Source: Artocarpus heterophyllus
Lineage: Eukaryota; Streptophyta; Magnoliopsida; Rosales; Moraceae
Assembly (NCBI GenBank): GCA_025403435.1
Contig: CM046341.1
Location: forward strand, 15,586,827-15,650,826
Length of the DNA: 64,000 bases
Direction of reading: 5' to 3'
The position numbers were made by a program, and so were the translations under genes. Positions 50,478 through 61,800 of the stretch are shown here, piece after piece (within the stretch, counting starts at the first letter, position 1; every line of letters begins with the position of its first letter). The notes beneath the pieces were generated by a model. It did no database searches, had not been told where the DNA came from, and was given only the letters and a program-made list of their open reading frames with translations.

Positions 50478-51480
50478 GATCTTTAGATTTTAATTTTTAC
50501 ATGCTTTATTTATTTAATTAATTTTTACACATTTCACAAAGTCAACAACGGGTCTGTTTGGCATTGCTTTTAGAGGCTGCTTTAGCTTTTGTAATGCTTA
50601 CAACAGTTTAGGATGTTTTGTAAATTCTACTTTTGAAAAGTTGATTTTAAAAACTATTGTCTAGCAATAAAAGTTGAGAAGCAGCCCATGTGCTGCTTTT
50701 TTTTTTCTTAGCAACTTCTGTTTTTTTAATTTAAAATTTCTAGACTAACCTTACTAATAATACATAATTTCTAATCTACCTATTTTTCCTTTAACAAATT
50801 GAAATAAATCAAATAACATGTGTTTTATTGAAAACAAAACGTATTAAGAATATGCTTAGAAATATATACAAATACTTAAAAAAACATACAAAAATAAATC
50901 AAATAAAAATGAATAAATCAAAACAAATAAATCAAATTTCATGTTATTTTTTTGGATGCTCAAATACAACGTAATGAATTAGAATGATTTATTTTTTAAT
51001 TTAATTAAAATTAATAAAAAACTAAAGTTATAAATATGTTTAATAAAATATGTCTATTTTCATCGTTATCTATCTTACAATAATTTTATACATAATTTAT
51101 CAAACATTTATAATTTTGTTTCTTATCCTTGCAACAATTTTAAAAAAAATTTACTAAACGTTTATCTGAATTTTGGAACACCGCGCAACATAAGTTAGGA
51201 AGATTTTGACGAAAGGGCAAAAAAAAATTTCAAATTAAGTAAAAGTCCTCTTTTTTTTAGAACTAAAAAAACATGTTTTTCTGTGCAGGTAAACTGTCCC
51301 AGTTTTTTTCAAAAAAATAAGAAAATGACTGTAGTAGGATAAAGAACCTCAACAAGATGAAAAAAAATGAAACTATTTTAATGTCTAAATTTTTTTTTTA
51401 TGTCAAAAACTGTAAAAAAAAAAGTCATTGACAAAAAAGCTTTTTTTGAAAATGTTATTTTTAAAAATTCCCCTTAGGTT
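50478..51480. other. AT-rich non-coding stretch upstream of UTP20
   Basis: A gggtctgtttggcattgctt start at 50550 resembles a MITE end, but no matching right end was found. Poly(T)/poly(A) tracts throughout. No gene. Confidence 0.45.
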
Positions 51481-51795
51481 ACAATGCCCCGTTGGTCCAA
51501 CGTCCAAATTTCGCACGTGCTCTGCACATGGCTACAAGTAGTTCCCCACCTAAAACTGCTGTTAAAGTCTCCCCTTAAACCCTTCTTCAGCCTCAAAAAG
51601 ACGAGCTCTTCATTCTCATATCCCGGCACATTCCTAAAACCTCAACCGTCTTGCCGTCTTTCTTCAAAGTCGGTAAAACTCCTCCCTCCGATTTTCTTTT
51701 CCAATTCTCATGCCATATAAATTCTCTTCGTCTCCTCCCAAATTCCTAACCCTAATTCCCGTTTTCTTCCTCCGCTAGACCATTCTCTCGCAACA
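51481..51795 (+). promoter_or_regulatory. Promoter/5' leader of UTP20 with telo-box
   Basis: Composition changes at about 51483 from A/T homopolymers to C/T-rich leader sequence. AACCCTAA (telo-box) lies at 51748-51755, 41 bp upstream of the ATG, and a CACGTG-like cgcacgtgc lies at 51513. Telo-boxes near the start are characteristic of plant ribosome-biogenesis genes, which agrees with the gene product. No obvious TATA box or site II (TGGGCC) element. Confidence 0.6.
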
Positions 51796-54700
51796 ATGGC
51801 GACCTCTTCTCAGGCTCAGGCGGTCAAGTCGCTCAACAATTTATCTGGCCGCCAACGCTTCGTCGTGAGTACTTCCTCCGTTATAAAGCCAAAAGAAAAA
51901 AAACGATTTTTTTTGGTCTTTCAAGTAATCAATTTTTTTGTTTTGTTTTGTTTTGATGTTTTATTGTTGTTTTTGTGCAGTTTAAGAATTTTTCTCAGAG
52001 AATAGGAGATATCGATATCGATGTGTATCGGAGTCTCGATAAAGTTAAGTCTGAGCCGTCTGAAGGGTCGTCTTTTTTCCGGGATTGCCTCACGGAGTGG
52101 AGGGTATATGTTCTTTTGCTCTAAATTTCATCGTTTTTAGTGATTTTGACTCGCACATAATTGTAGTTTTCTTTTTTTTTTTTCAATTTAAGACTTGTTT
52201 GAAGTTCTTACACATGGAAAAAAAGTTATTTGGTTTCGGTTCCCAGTTTTTTCGGTTGCAACAAATGGGATGAGTTAATGGTTGGTCTCCCTTTTTTTTT
52301 TTTTGTGGTGTTGGGGGGGGGGGGGGGGGGGTTGTGGTTGGTGGTTAGATAGGGAAAATTCTGCTGAAACCTTATTCTTAATGGGAAAGGTAGTGAGTGC
52401 AAAGACGATTGTTATTCGTCGACTATTTTGCAAGCGTTTTACTTTTCTGGTTTTAGTTTATCTCAATTCTCATCAATCTATGTACCCATTAGAAGAGTGA
52501 TTTGCTGTCTAAGAGGAACGTTCCCAAAAAGAATATGCTTGTTTTAATTTGTTGTTGTGTATTGTTGTTTCGTGTTTCATCCGGTGATATGGACTCATAC
52601 TCATTAGCTATTTGAAAACATGCCTTACTAGTACTTTGTATTGTTATTGATCATAGGAATTGAACACTGCCGAGGATTTCATCTCTTTTTATGAGGAAAT
52701 GTTGCCCTTGGTGCAAACATTACCCTTGGTGATATTGCACAAGGAAACTATTATGCTAAAACTTCTTTCCAGATTACAAATAAAAGCAAGACTTTCGCTT
52801 GAGCCTATTCTCAGGTATGCTAGTGTGTCCTCAGTTTCTTTTGTGATTGTGGTGGATTGCATTTTTAGAATAGAATTTTCAAATATTTGATTTGGCTTGT
52901 ATCTTTATTCCATGATGTCATTACATGTTTTCTATTACTTGCTAAATGGATTAGCATGTTATTAAAAAAAGAAAGAAAGAAAAGGAAACTAGATCTATAT
53001 GCTACTAAAAAACAAGCAAAAGGATCGCGGACAGGCAAGGGCTTTGATAGCCTGAAAAGCAGAGAACTAAGGAAATTATAGTTCAGAGCCACTCTTGAAA
53101 GCTTAATATTGTAGAAAATCTAGACAAAAAAGGGTTTGCCATGTATAGTGGAGAATTGATGAAATTAAACTTCAAAGCCACCCTAGAAATCTCAATATTC
53201 TTAAACCTCTAGGACAAAAAAGGGCTTCCATAGCCTTAAACGAAGCAAAATTTAATTTTTCAAGTTCACTCTTGAAATGCCAATTTCGACGAAAATAAAC
53301 TTTCAAGGACACTCTAGAAATATCAATATAGTAAAAATGCAACTTTTTTCTGCTTGATTGAATATTTTTTTTATCAATAAAGGAGTTTTTTATCCAAAAA
53401 AAGTAAAGATGCATCCAACTTTTTTATCTGATTATGAACTTGTTCCTACCTGAACAAGTGCACTTTCCGTTATTGTAAAGTTAACTAGGTGATGCCACAC
53501 TGTAACAAGGTAGCAAGGAGATTCCTTTATGACGTCTGATTTCGTTTACCAGTCTTGCATTGTTTCTTGAAGAAAAATTATCTGTCTCTATTTCTTCTGA
53601 AACCCAGTACAACCTTTCGAAATTTGTATTATTTATCCCCTGGTCAAATATAAATTGAACTTTGCTACTTCTACAGGCTAATTGCAGCTTTGTCGAGAGA
53701 TCTTCTAGAGGAGTTTTTGCCGTGAGTTATAACTCTTCATTTCGTTGTTTCTATGTCATTGGTAGTTTAGGAGTGTCACTGTCTATATTTTTCAACCTCT
53801 CCCCTTCTTTTTTGTTCCATAGGACAAAAAACTTTCTCTTCCTGTAAAATTTTGACTTATTATTATGGCTTTTTTGTTTTGTTTTGTCTTGTTTTGTTTT
53901 GTTTTTCTTTTTGTGGACATTGGCTTCTTCAGTTTCTTGCCAAATTTTGCCGAGTCACTGGTTTCTCTCCTTGCAAGTGGTGCCGATAGGGAGCCAGAAA
54001 TTATTGAGCAGGTTAAAATCTTTTTCGTTCCAGTTTCAAATTTTGATTTTGAAATTCAGTTCCAGGAGACCTAGCTAATGTTCAATTAACATTCTTTTTT
54101 TTGTGAATTTTTTGCAGATTTTTACATCCTGGTCTTATGTTATGATGTATTTGCAGAAATATCTCACAGACAACCTTGGATACGTACTCAAGTAGGAATA
54201 TTTTTCATAATTTTTAAATTTGTGATCAAGCATTTGTTTTTATTGATGATAAAGGATCTTTTAAATAATTTTTGATAGGGTCTTGAGCATCTTAGTAATG
54301 AGATTTAAGAATTTTGAGAAACAAGATCAAAGATTTAATGTATCATTTTCAAATTTTTTGTGGCAATGGTTTTAGGCTGCCGCTGTGATTTTATGAATTA
54401 GTTGAAGTTGGCAACTTATTGCCGAGACTTAAGATTTTATGTGTGTGGCTTTTATACTATTTAGAGACTTGAGTCCTGTATGAATCTACCTGCCTTCATA
54501 CACAAAAAGATGGAGAAATAACATTATTGTCATTTTGGTGCTTATGTGTTCTTTTTCTTCTTATCTTGCAGGGTTACCGTGAAAATAAGGTACTACCCCA
54601 AAGATTATGTCCAAGATTTTATGGCAGAAGCAGTATCGTTTTTGTTCAGGAATGCACCTTTTGATCAGCTCAAACAAGGTATAGACATGCCATGTCCTGC

Positions 54701-57700
54701 TGTTTTTATGCTCTTCTTTTATTGATAATTTTGACTTGCATAAATGTGGATAAAAAGGGAAAACAATTATGCAGTTGAAGCTTGACATAATTTTGTATGT
54801 CATGAACAAATTAAAAGAACGTCTTCTTGTGAAATGCAAAGCTTGACTGAATTTTAATATTATCTCAACAAATTATCTAGGGACTGGAGTGCATTGTGTT
54901 TGGGTTTGAGTGACTTTGAATTGTGGTTCAGTCAAATTGTAAAGGATTAATGGTATGTTAGTTTAGTCAAGTCTTTGGAAAGTACAAATATTTCGTCGTC
55001 TAAAAATATGGATTCCTTCTCTCTTTTTGGTCTCTTCCTGTATTTCATTTGACCGGGGTGGAGAATTTAAAAGACCACTCTATCAACCTTGAGAATGAAA
55101 AAGCCATTAGTTTTTGTAAACTTGAAAGAGACAAATATGGAATAAGTTTTCTCTGTATTGGCTCTGCATCTTACTCAAGTGTACATGGGTTCTCTTTATA
55201 GAGAGAATACAAAGACAAAATCAGGAAAATGGTTACAATAGCTAGCTGGGCTAATTAATTTTCTAATTTACAGCATTGTCTAATTTTCTAATTACAGTAA
55301 ATATCTATAGCTAATAAAACTCCCAATATTCGGTAATATTACTATTGAATCTTTCCTTTCCAATGCTCCCCCTCGAGCTAGTTTGAAGATATCCTCCATA
55401 GCCAGCTTGCCAATTAGTCTGTGAAACTGCCTTGTAGGAAGTCCCTTTGTAAGCACATCTGCAACTTGCTCAGTAGTAGGAATGTATGGCATATAGATCA
55501 ATCTGTTTTCGATCTTGTCCTTGATGAAGTGTTTGTCTATCTCTACGTGCTTTGTTCTGTCATGAAGCACTGGATTGTGAGTAATCGAAATTGTAGCTTT
55601 ATTATCACAGTATACTTTCATAGGCAACATATTAGAGCTTCAATTCTTGCAATAGTCTCTTAATCCACCTCACAAATTCTGTGAGCAACTGATCTAAACT
55701 CAGCCATTGTGCTGCTTCTTCCTACCACATTCCGCTTTTTGCTCCGCTAGGTGACCAGGTTGCCTCCAACAGATGTGCAATAGCCAGAAGTCAGACCGTC
55801 TATCAATAGCACTCCCGACCCAATCCGCATCAGTATAGGCTTCAACCTGCAAATGACCACAGTTTTTGAATAGTAGACCTCTTCTAGGAGTCCCTCTCAG
55901 GTATCTGAGAATTCTATAAACAACATCAAAGTGTTCCTGTCCTGGTGAATGTATGAACTCGCTTTTTATGCTGACTGCAAAAGCTATATCTGGACGTGTA
56001 TGTGACATGTAGATCAATCTTCCAACAAGTCTTTGATACTACTCTCTATTTAGAGTTTCTTCGGCCTTAGAAGGCTTTAGCTTGAGGTTGGGCTCAATGG
56101 GTTTCTCGACTGGTTTACATGCCAGCAGACTTGTCTCACCAAGTAAATCAAGAACATATTTAGGTTGATTTACAAATATACTTTCTTTGGATCTAGCAAA
56201 CTCCATTCCAAGAAAGTAACCCAAATTCTTGATCTCGAAGTCAGTTACAAGTTTCTTTTATAGTCTTTCCAATTCTTCATTGTCATCACCCGTCAGGACA
56301 ATATCATCCACATAGACAATATCACCCGTCAGGACATCACTATGTATTAAATAAAATGGTTTTGAAGAAGTATTAGGTTTTCGCAAATAAGTAGTACGAT
56401 GACTCTTAGATAAGCAACAACTTTCACAATAGAATGATGAACTATGCAAACCCTTAAATAAAGTAGGAAACAAATGTTTTAGATATGGAAAACTAGGATG
56501 TACTAGTCTTAAATGCCAAAGCATTATTTGTTCATAAACAAAATTAGAACTAACACTACTAAGGCCCTGTGCTTTTTTGTTACTAGAGAAGTCACCATCA
56601 AAATAGTAAGAATCACATAAAATTACATGACAATTACTCATAGGCAAAATTACCATCTGCAATTCTAATTTTTTCAAGGTTAGAACATGGTAAGTGCTAA
56701 AAAGATTGGAAAGGTTGGTCATATGATCAGGGGCTCCAGAATCTATGATCCATGGAGCAGAATTTGAACAACAAGAAAAGGCATTAAGTGCACTACTTGT
56801 TTGTGCAAGAGAAGTGCTAGGAATACCAGATAAGGAATTAGATTTTAGCAGCTTCAGAAGGTGATCCAACTGCTTCAGAAGGTGCTCCATCTACTCCTTG
56901 CTGAAGGGACTTGTCTCAGCTTCTTTGGCGGTGGGAACCGCACGGCTGTTTCTGTCACCAGGCTCGCTGCTCTTCCAATTTGCTGGTTTTCCGTGGATTT
57001 TCTAGCACGTCTCTCGAGTATGGCACGGTTTGTTGCAGTAGTCGCACCAGAACCGTGGCTTTTACGGTTCTTTTCTTCAATTTTTCGCTGAAAATTGGCT
57101 GCTTTATTAGCAGTAGCCTTGGAAGCAGCAAGGGCAAAACTCTCAATAGGCCCGTTGAAAGTCTTTTTTCCCAACATTACATGTCTGTGGGTCTCCTCTT
57201 CGAGCCTTTGCAAAAACTTCACCAATTGGAGGAAGTGGAGTCCTACCAATAATCCGTCCTTGTATTTCATCAAATTCCACATTGTGTCCAACAAGGAATA
57301 TGTAAATGCGACGAGCCTCCACGGTTCATTTGTTGTGATTGGCATCTTCAGTGGATTTTTATTCATAATTGTTGAACAAAATCCAAGTCCTACTAAAGGC
57401 ACTTCAAAGAATTGAAATACTTGGTGACTGAGTCTTCCCCCCTGCCGAATTTCACCAAGTTTTAGAGTCAATTTGAAGACTTGAGATTGATTTCCCAAAT
57501 TAGAATACATCTGATTCACATTGTCCCTGAGTTCTTTGGCCGTGGAGTAGCACATATAGTTGGTGCTAATGACCTCATCCATGGAGTTCATGAGCCAAGT
57601 CATCACCATTGAGTTTTCTGCATCCCAATTTGCGTATGTTGGGTCCTCTGGTGCTAGTGCCATCTTGTCTCCTGTCAGATACCTGATCTTTCCTCGCCCT

Positions 57701-58779
57701 CTGATATACATCCAAACGGACTGGGATCATCGTAAAAAATTGTTGCCATTAAGGCAAATAGTGGTGATCTGGACAAAGTGGGAATCGGTATTGGGGGCTT
57801 GGGTTATTGGATTGGTTGGCTGGGTTGTGACACCAGGTTGGGTTGTGACAGACGGGGTTGACTCAGAGGAAACGCCAGACATGCAGAAAGGAAACTAGGG
57901 TTTTTTGAATTTCTTAGGGTGGCTTTGATACCATGTAAACTTGAAAGAGACACAAATATGGAATTAAGTTTTCTTTGTATTGGCTCTGCATCTTACACAA
58001 GTGTACACAGTTCCTCTTTATAGGAGAGAATACAAACACAAAATCAGGAAAAATGATTACAGTAGCTAGCTGGCCTAACTAATTTCGTAATTTACAGCAT
58101 TGACTAATTTTCTAATTACAATAAATATCCATAGCTAATAAAACTCCCAATATTCGGCAATATTACTCCTGAGTCTTCCTTTTAAACAATTTCAAATGTT
58201 TAATCGCCTAACTTAATGTTGATAAAAGTCGAAAATACATGAAGCAATGAAGCTTGTTTTTCTATTTTACTGATTACTGATTTGTTGGCATCTTGAGCTT
58301 TAGATGCTCTTTTGTTTTTCCTATTTACTGATTTTGTCTAAGATTGCTGCTTTTTGCTATTTGAAATCATACCAGGCAAAGAAGAAAGAAAGGGGGAAAG
58401 AATGTTTTGGTTTATGAGAGATGATTTTTCTTTGATTATCAATTGCACTGTAGAATTCCATTTTGGCTCCGTTTGGTTTGCAAATTAGAATTTATGGGAT
58501 TTGAACCTTTTTGGTTTCAACTTTAAACTGAAAAATTGGGATATATATATTTTTTTAAATACCGGAGGTCAAATCGCCAAATTCAAGAGAGGACTACATC
58601 ACAGATTTGGGGTTCAAACCCATATTTTTCAATCCGAACACAATCCAAATTTTTTGTTCCAAACGTGGGTTTGGATGGTGGGTCTAATTCAAAGTGGACC
58701 TCACAGTCCAGACCTGTTTTGTTTTTGTTAAGCACTTTTTTTCTTTTATTTAAATTCTGTGCAGATATATATATGTGTG

Positions 58780-58814
<35 letters not shown>

Positions 58815-61800
58815 CTGTGTGTGCGTGTGTGTATATTTTTTGTTAGTTCACAGTTTTTTAGTTTTTAGTTTTCTTTTTTTTGTTCATTTTTGCTTTCTAA
58901 GGATTCCAAAAAAATCACGATTTTGAGTTTTCAGTTCTCTAGAAATAATTTCTATGATATGAGTGAATGCTTCTGCGTGACCATTATAGAGTGGGGTACA
59001 TGAAACCGGAGGTTGAATGGTACTGATGTTGAAGTTATAATTGTTGGTTTAACTCTTCAGAAAGTGTGATCTTGTAAAAATTAAGTTTTTTTTTTAGGTT
59101 ATTGATAAGGCTATTATACTTCTTAATGATAACAGGTGTCTGGAAGATCATGCTTGAAGTTGTAAAGAAACCCTTAGCTACCAGAAAGTATGGAGTCAGT
59201 TTCTTACTTTGTTATGCCATGAGAGGAACCTCATCAAGGCTTCATTCTAAAGCAGAAAGAGTGTTGCGGTTATTGATGAGTGATCCAATACTGAATATTG
59301 GTGATAAATTCAGCCAAGGCAAGCTCTTACATAAGCTGGAATTCTTGTCAACCTATTCTCTTACTGTTCATATATTCTTTCGTTGCTCTTAAATTCACAT
59401 TTACCTGGTTCTCTTGGCATTGTTTACTCTATGAATTTTTTATACTACCGATATTACCGCATTGCTAAAGTACGAGCACTTTGACATTAGATTCATGATT
59501 TTGTTTGCTTTTGTTGCCAATCTATTTTATTTTCTCTCAAAGTTCTCAGATTAACTAAAATTCATAACTAAGGTTGAAAAGATTAAGACAGTCAGTCCTT
59601 CAGCTGAAGGATTTGTTGCAAAGTTAATGATTTTTTTTTTCTCAACGACCAAATAAGTTTATTAATTAAAGGTACTAAATAGGAGATGGCGAGGCATACT
59701 TAAAAAACAAAAGAAAACATAAGATCTCAAAATGACCGAGTAACTTCACATCTTTGTGATTGATGAAGTTGTATTTCTTTCTTTTTTTATTTTTTTCTTT
59801 TTTTTTAAAGACCAAGGAACAACTTTAAAACTTCACTGGACAAACTATTTTACAATGATCCCCAAAAGAAGCCGGAAATAAATGTAATGTTTTGCAGAAA
59901 TGCTGAAGCAATTGGTACTCAAGACTTTAAAAGTATGACTGTTAGGATCTTCTCTCTTTGTCACATAAGAAGAGAACTGGCTTAGATTACATGCATTCTT
60001 CATTGATACTTATTCATGGTTCGTTGGATTATTTGATCTATTTATTATTTTTTCTGATATCAATATTATTAATGCATCACCAGGAAAAAAGTTAGTATTG
60101 ATATATCTCATTATCAGGGCCACTTGTATGTCTCTTATTGATGTTGCCATATCTTTGATTGATAAACTTTTAACAGTAATTATTGATCTCCTACCGGAGA
60201 GTAACTTTTGGAAGTTTTCTCTCTCTCTCTCTCTCACAGGTTCAGACCATGTTGTTGAAGTGCTGATTCTAGCGCTTCAAAGATTGTGCGAGGTGATTGA
60301 GCCCATAGAATTGAATTTAATGTGGAAGTGCTTATATGTAGAAATTATCGATTCTGTGAAAAACAAGAATTTCAGGCGATTAGGTCACCTGTTGTCGCTG
60401 CTAATTTCTACGGTTCAGATTAATGATGGGAGAGGGGTTTCTGGTGAGTTGTTACATATAACGTTCTCCTATTGACTCTGTTTGTATATTATTTATAAAG
60501 TATGATTACCAACTTATACCTTTCAATGTTTTATAGATTACCGACCAATGGTTGATGTTCTGGCATTGCTTTTAGAAAACTTGATATTACCTTCTGGCAT
60601 CACAACTACGGAGGATCATTTACCTGAAATTTTTGATAAGGTTCTTGAATTAATGCTTTGCACTCTTGATGTGCTGCACAATTATGATGATGTGTCAACC
60701 ATCTCCGAATGTTCATTGCAGTGGGCTCCAGTATTTGAATTAACGAGCTCCAGGTATCATGTAATGATTTTGACTTTAGTAGCCGTTTTGAAATTAAGCT
60801 TTTTAGTTCGTTCTGACGGTGTTAGGTGTGGGTTTCAGTTTGTTGAATTTCATTCGGAAACTACTACTGAAGGACCTCTCTGTTTTGAAGTTCTTCAGAG
60901 TTAATATGTTAAGGTAAATTGACATGTCAATTATTTTTCGGATGCTTCTACAATTTACTCACCTCTGGGATATAGTTCTAAACTCTTTTTGTTGTTGTTG
61001 TTGTCCAGTGCCCTGAGTGACTTGATAGAAGCGTCACAAGAAGAAGTAGTATGTCTATTACTTTCTTTATTTGAGAGGCAAAGCATAGAAGGAAAAATTG
61101 TTAAGTTAGATCAAGTTTCTGAAGAAAGAGTTCTGAAGATTAAAGATTTTCTGCGGAGGGATTTACACAAATGGATAGAGCAAATAAATGATACTATATC
61201 TTGTGATTCATCCTCAGATCAATTGCATGGAGCCAACTTAGCTCTGCTGTGGGGAACTGTTAATTGTGTTCCGTTCTTGCTAGATCCTAGAGCAGACTCT
61301 TCCCTGCTTACTGATTTAGTAGATGCAATTGATCATCATCTAATGATTGAACCTGGTATTTCTTCTGTCTTTATGAATCTTAGTTCGCTTTTGATTTTGC
61401 ATATAGTTTTTTTTTTTTTTTTTTTTTTGGGCCCTGGTAATGGATATCATCCTTATTTCCTCGCATACGCAGCATTGTTGCCTAGAAAAGAGATCCTGGA
61501 GGTCTTATCCTAATCTTTCAAGGCACTTATAACATCTACCAGAATATGATATTAATTTAGAATTATTTCATCTTTCAAGGCACTTATAACATCTACTAGA
61601 ATATGATATTAATTGAGAATTATTTTTGTCCCCCTCGATATTTATTTAAATTTCAGTGACCATCAGCTCTTGTCTGTTTGTTTGTTTTTGTTTTTGTTTT
61701 GCTTTTTTTTTTTTTTTTTAATTATAAAGAATGATAGCGATCACCGCTTAAATTCTACAATTAGCTGCCTTATATTTTCCCCGAAGATGATACATGAAGT

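Larger units (their letters stand above)
55115..58183 (-). mobile_element. Old, internally deleted Ty1/copia element in UTP20 intron 7
   Basis: LTRs of about 248 bp (55115-55362 and 57934 to about 58183) begin TGTAAACTTGAAAG and differ by roughly 8-9 percent with indels. On the minus strand a TGGTATCAAAGCCA PBS follows the 5' LTR and a purine tract (GCTCGAGGGGGAGCAT) precedes the 3' LTR. It is inserted antisense to UTP20. The interior is about 2.6 kb instead of the usual 4-5 kb, because most of integrase and RT is deleted. The coding text resembles the young copia derivative at 43.4 kb, but the LTR sequences differ. No clean TSD. Confidence 0.9.

Noticed and set aside
52282..52500. Plus-strand 72-codon frame in UTP20 intron 2
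   Set aside because: Begins with Phe and Gly runs from the T and G homopolymers; intronic; no homology.
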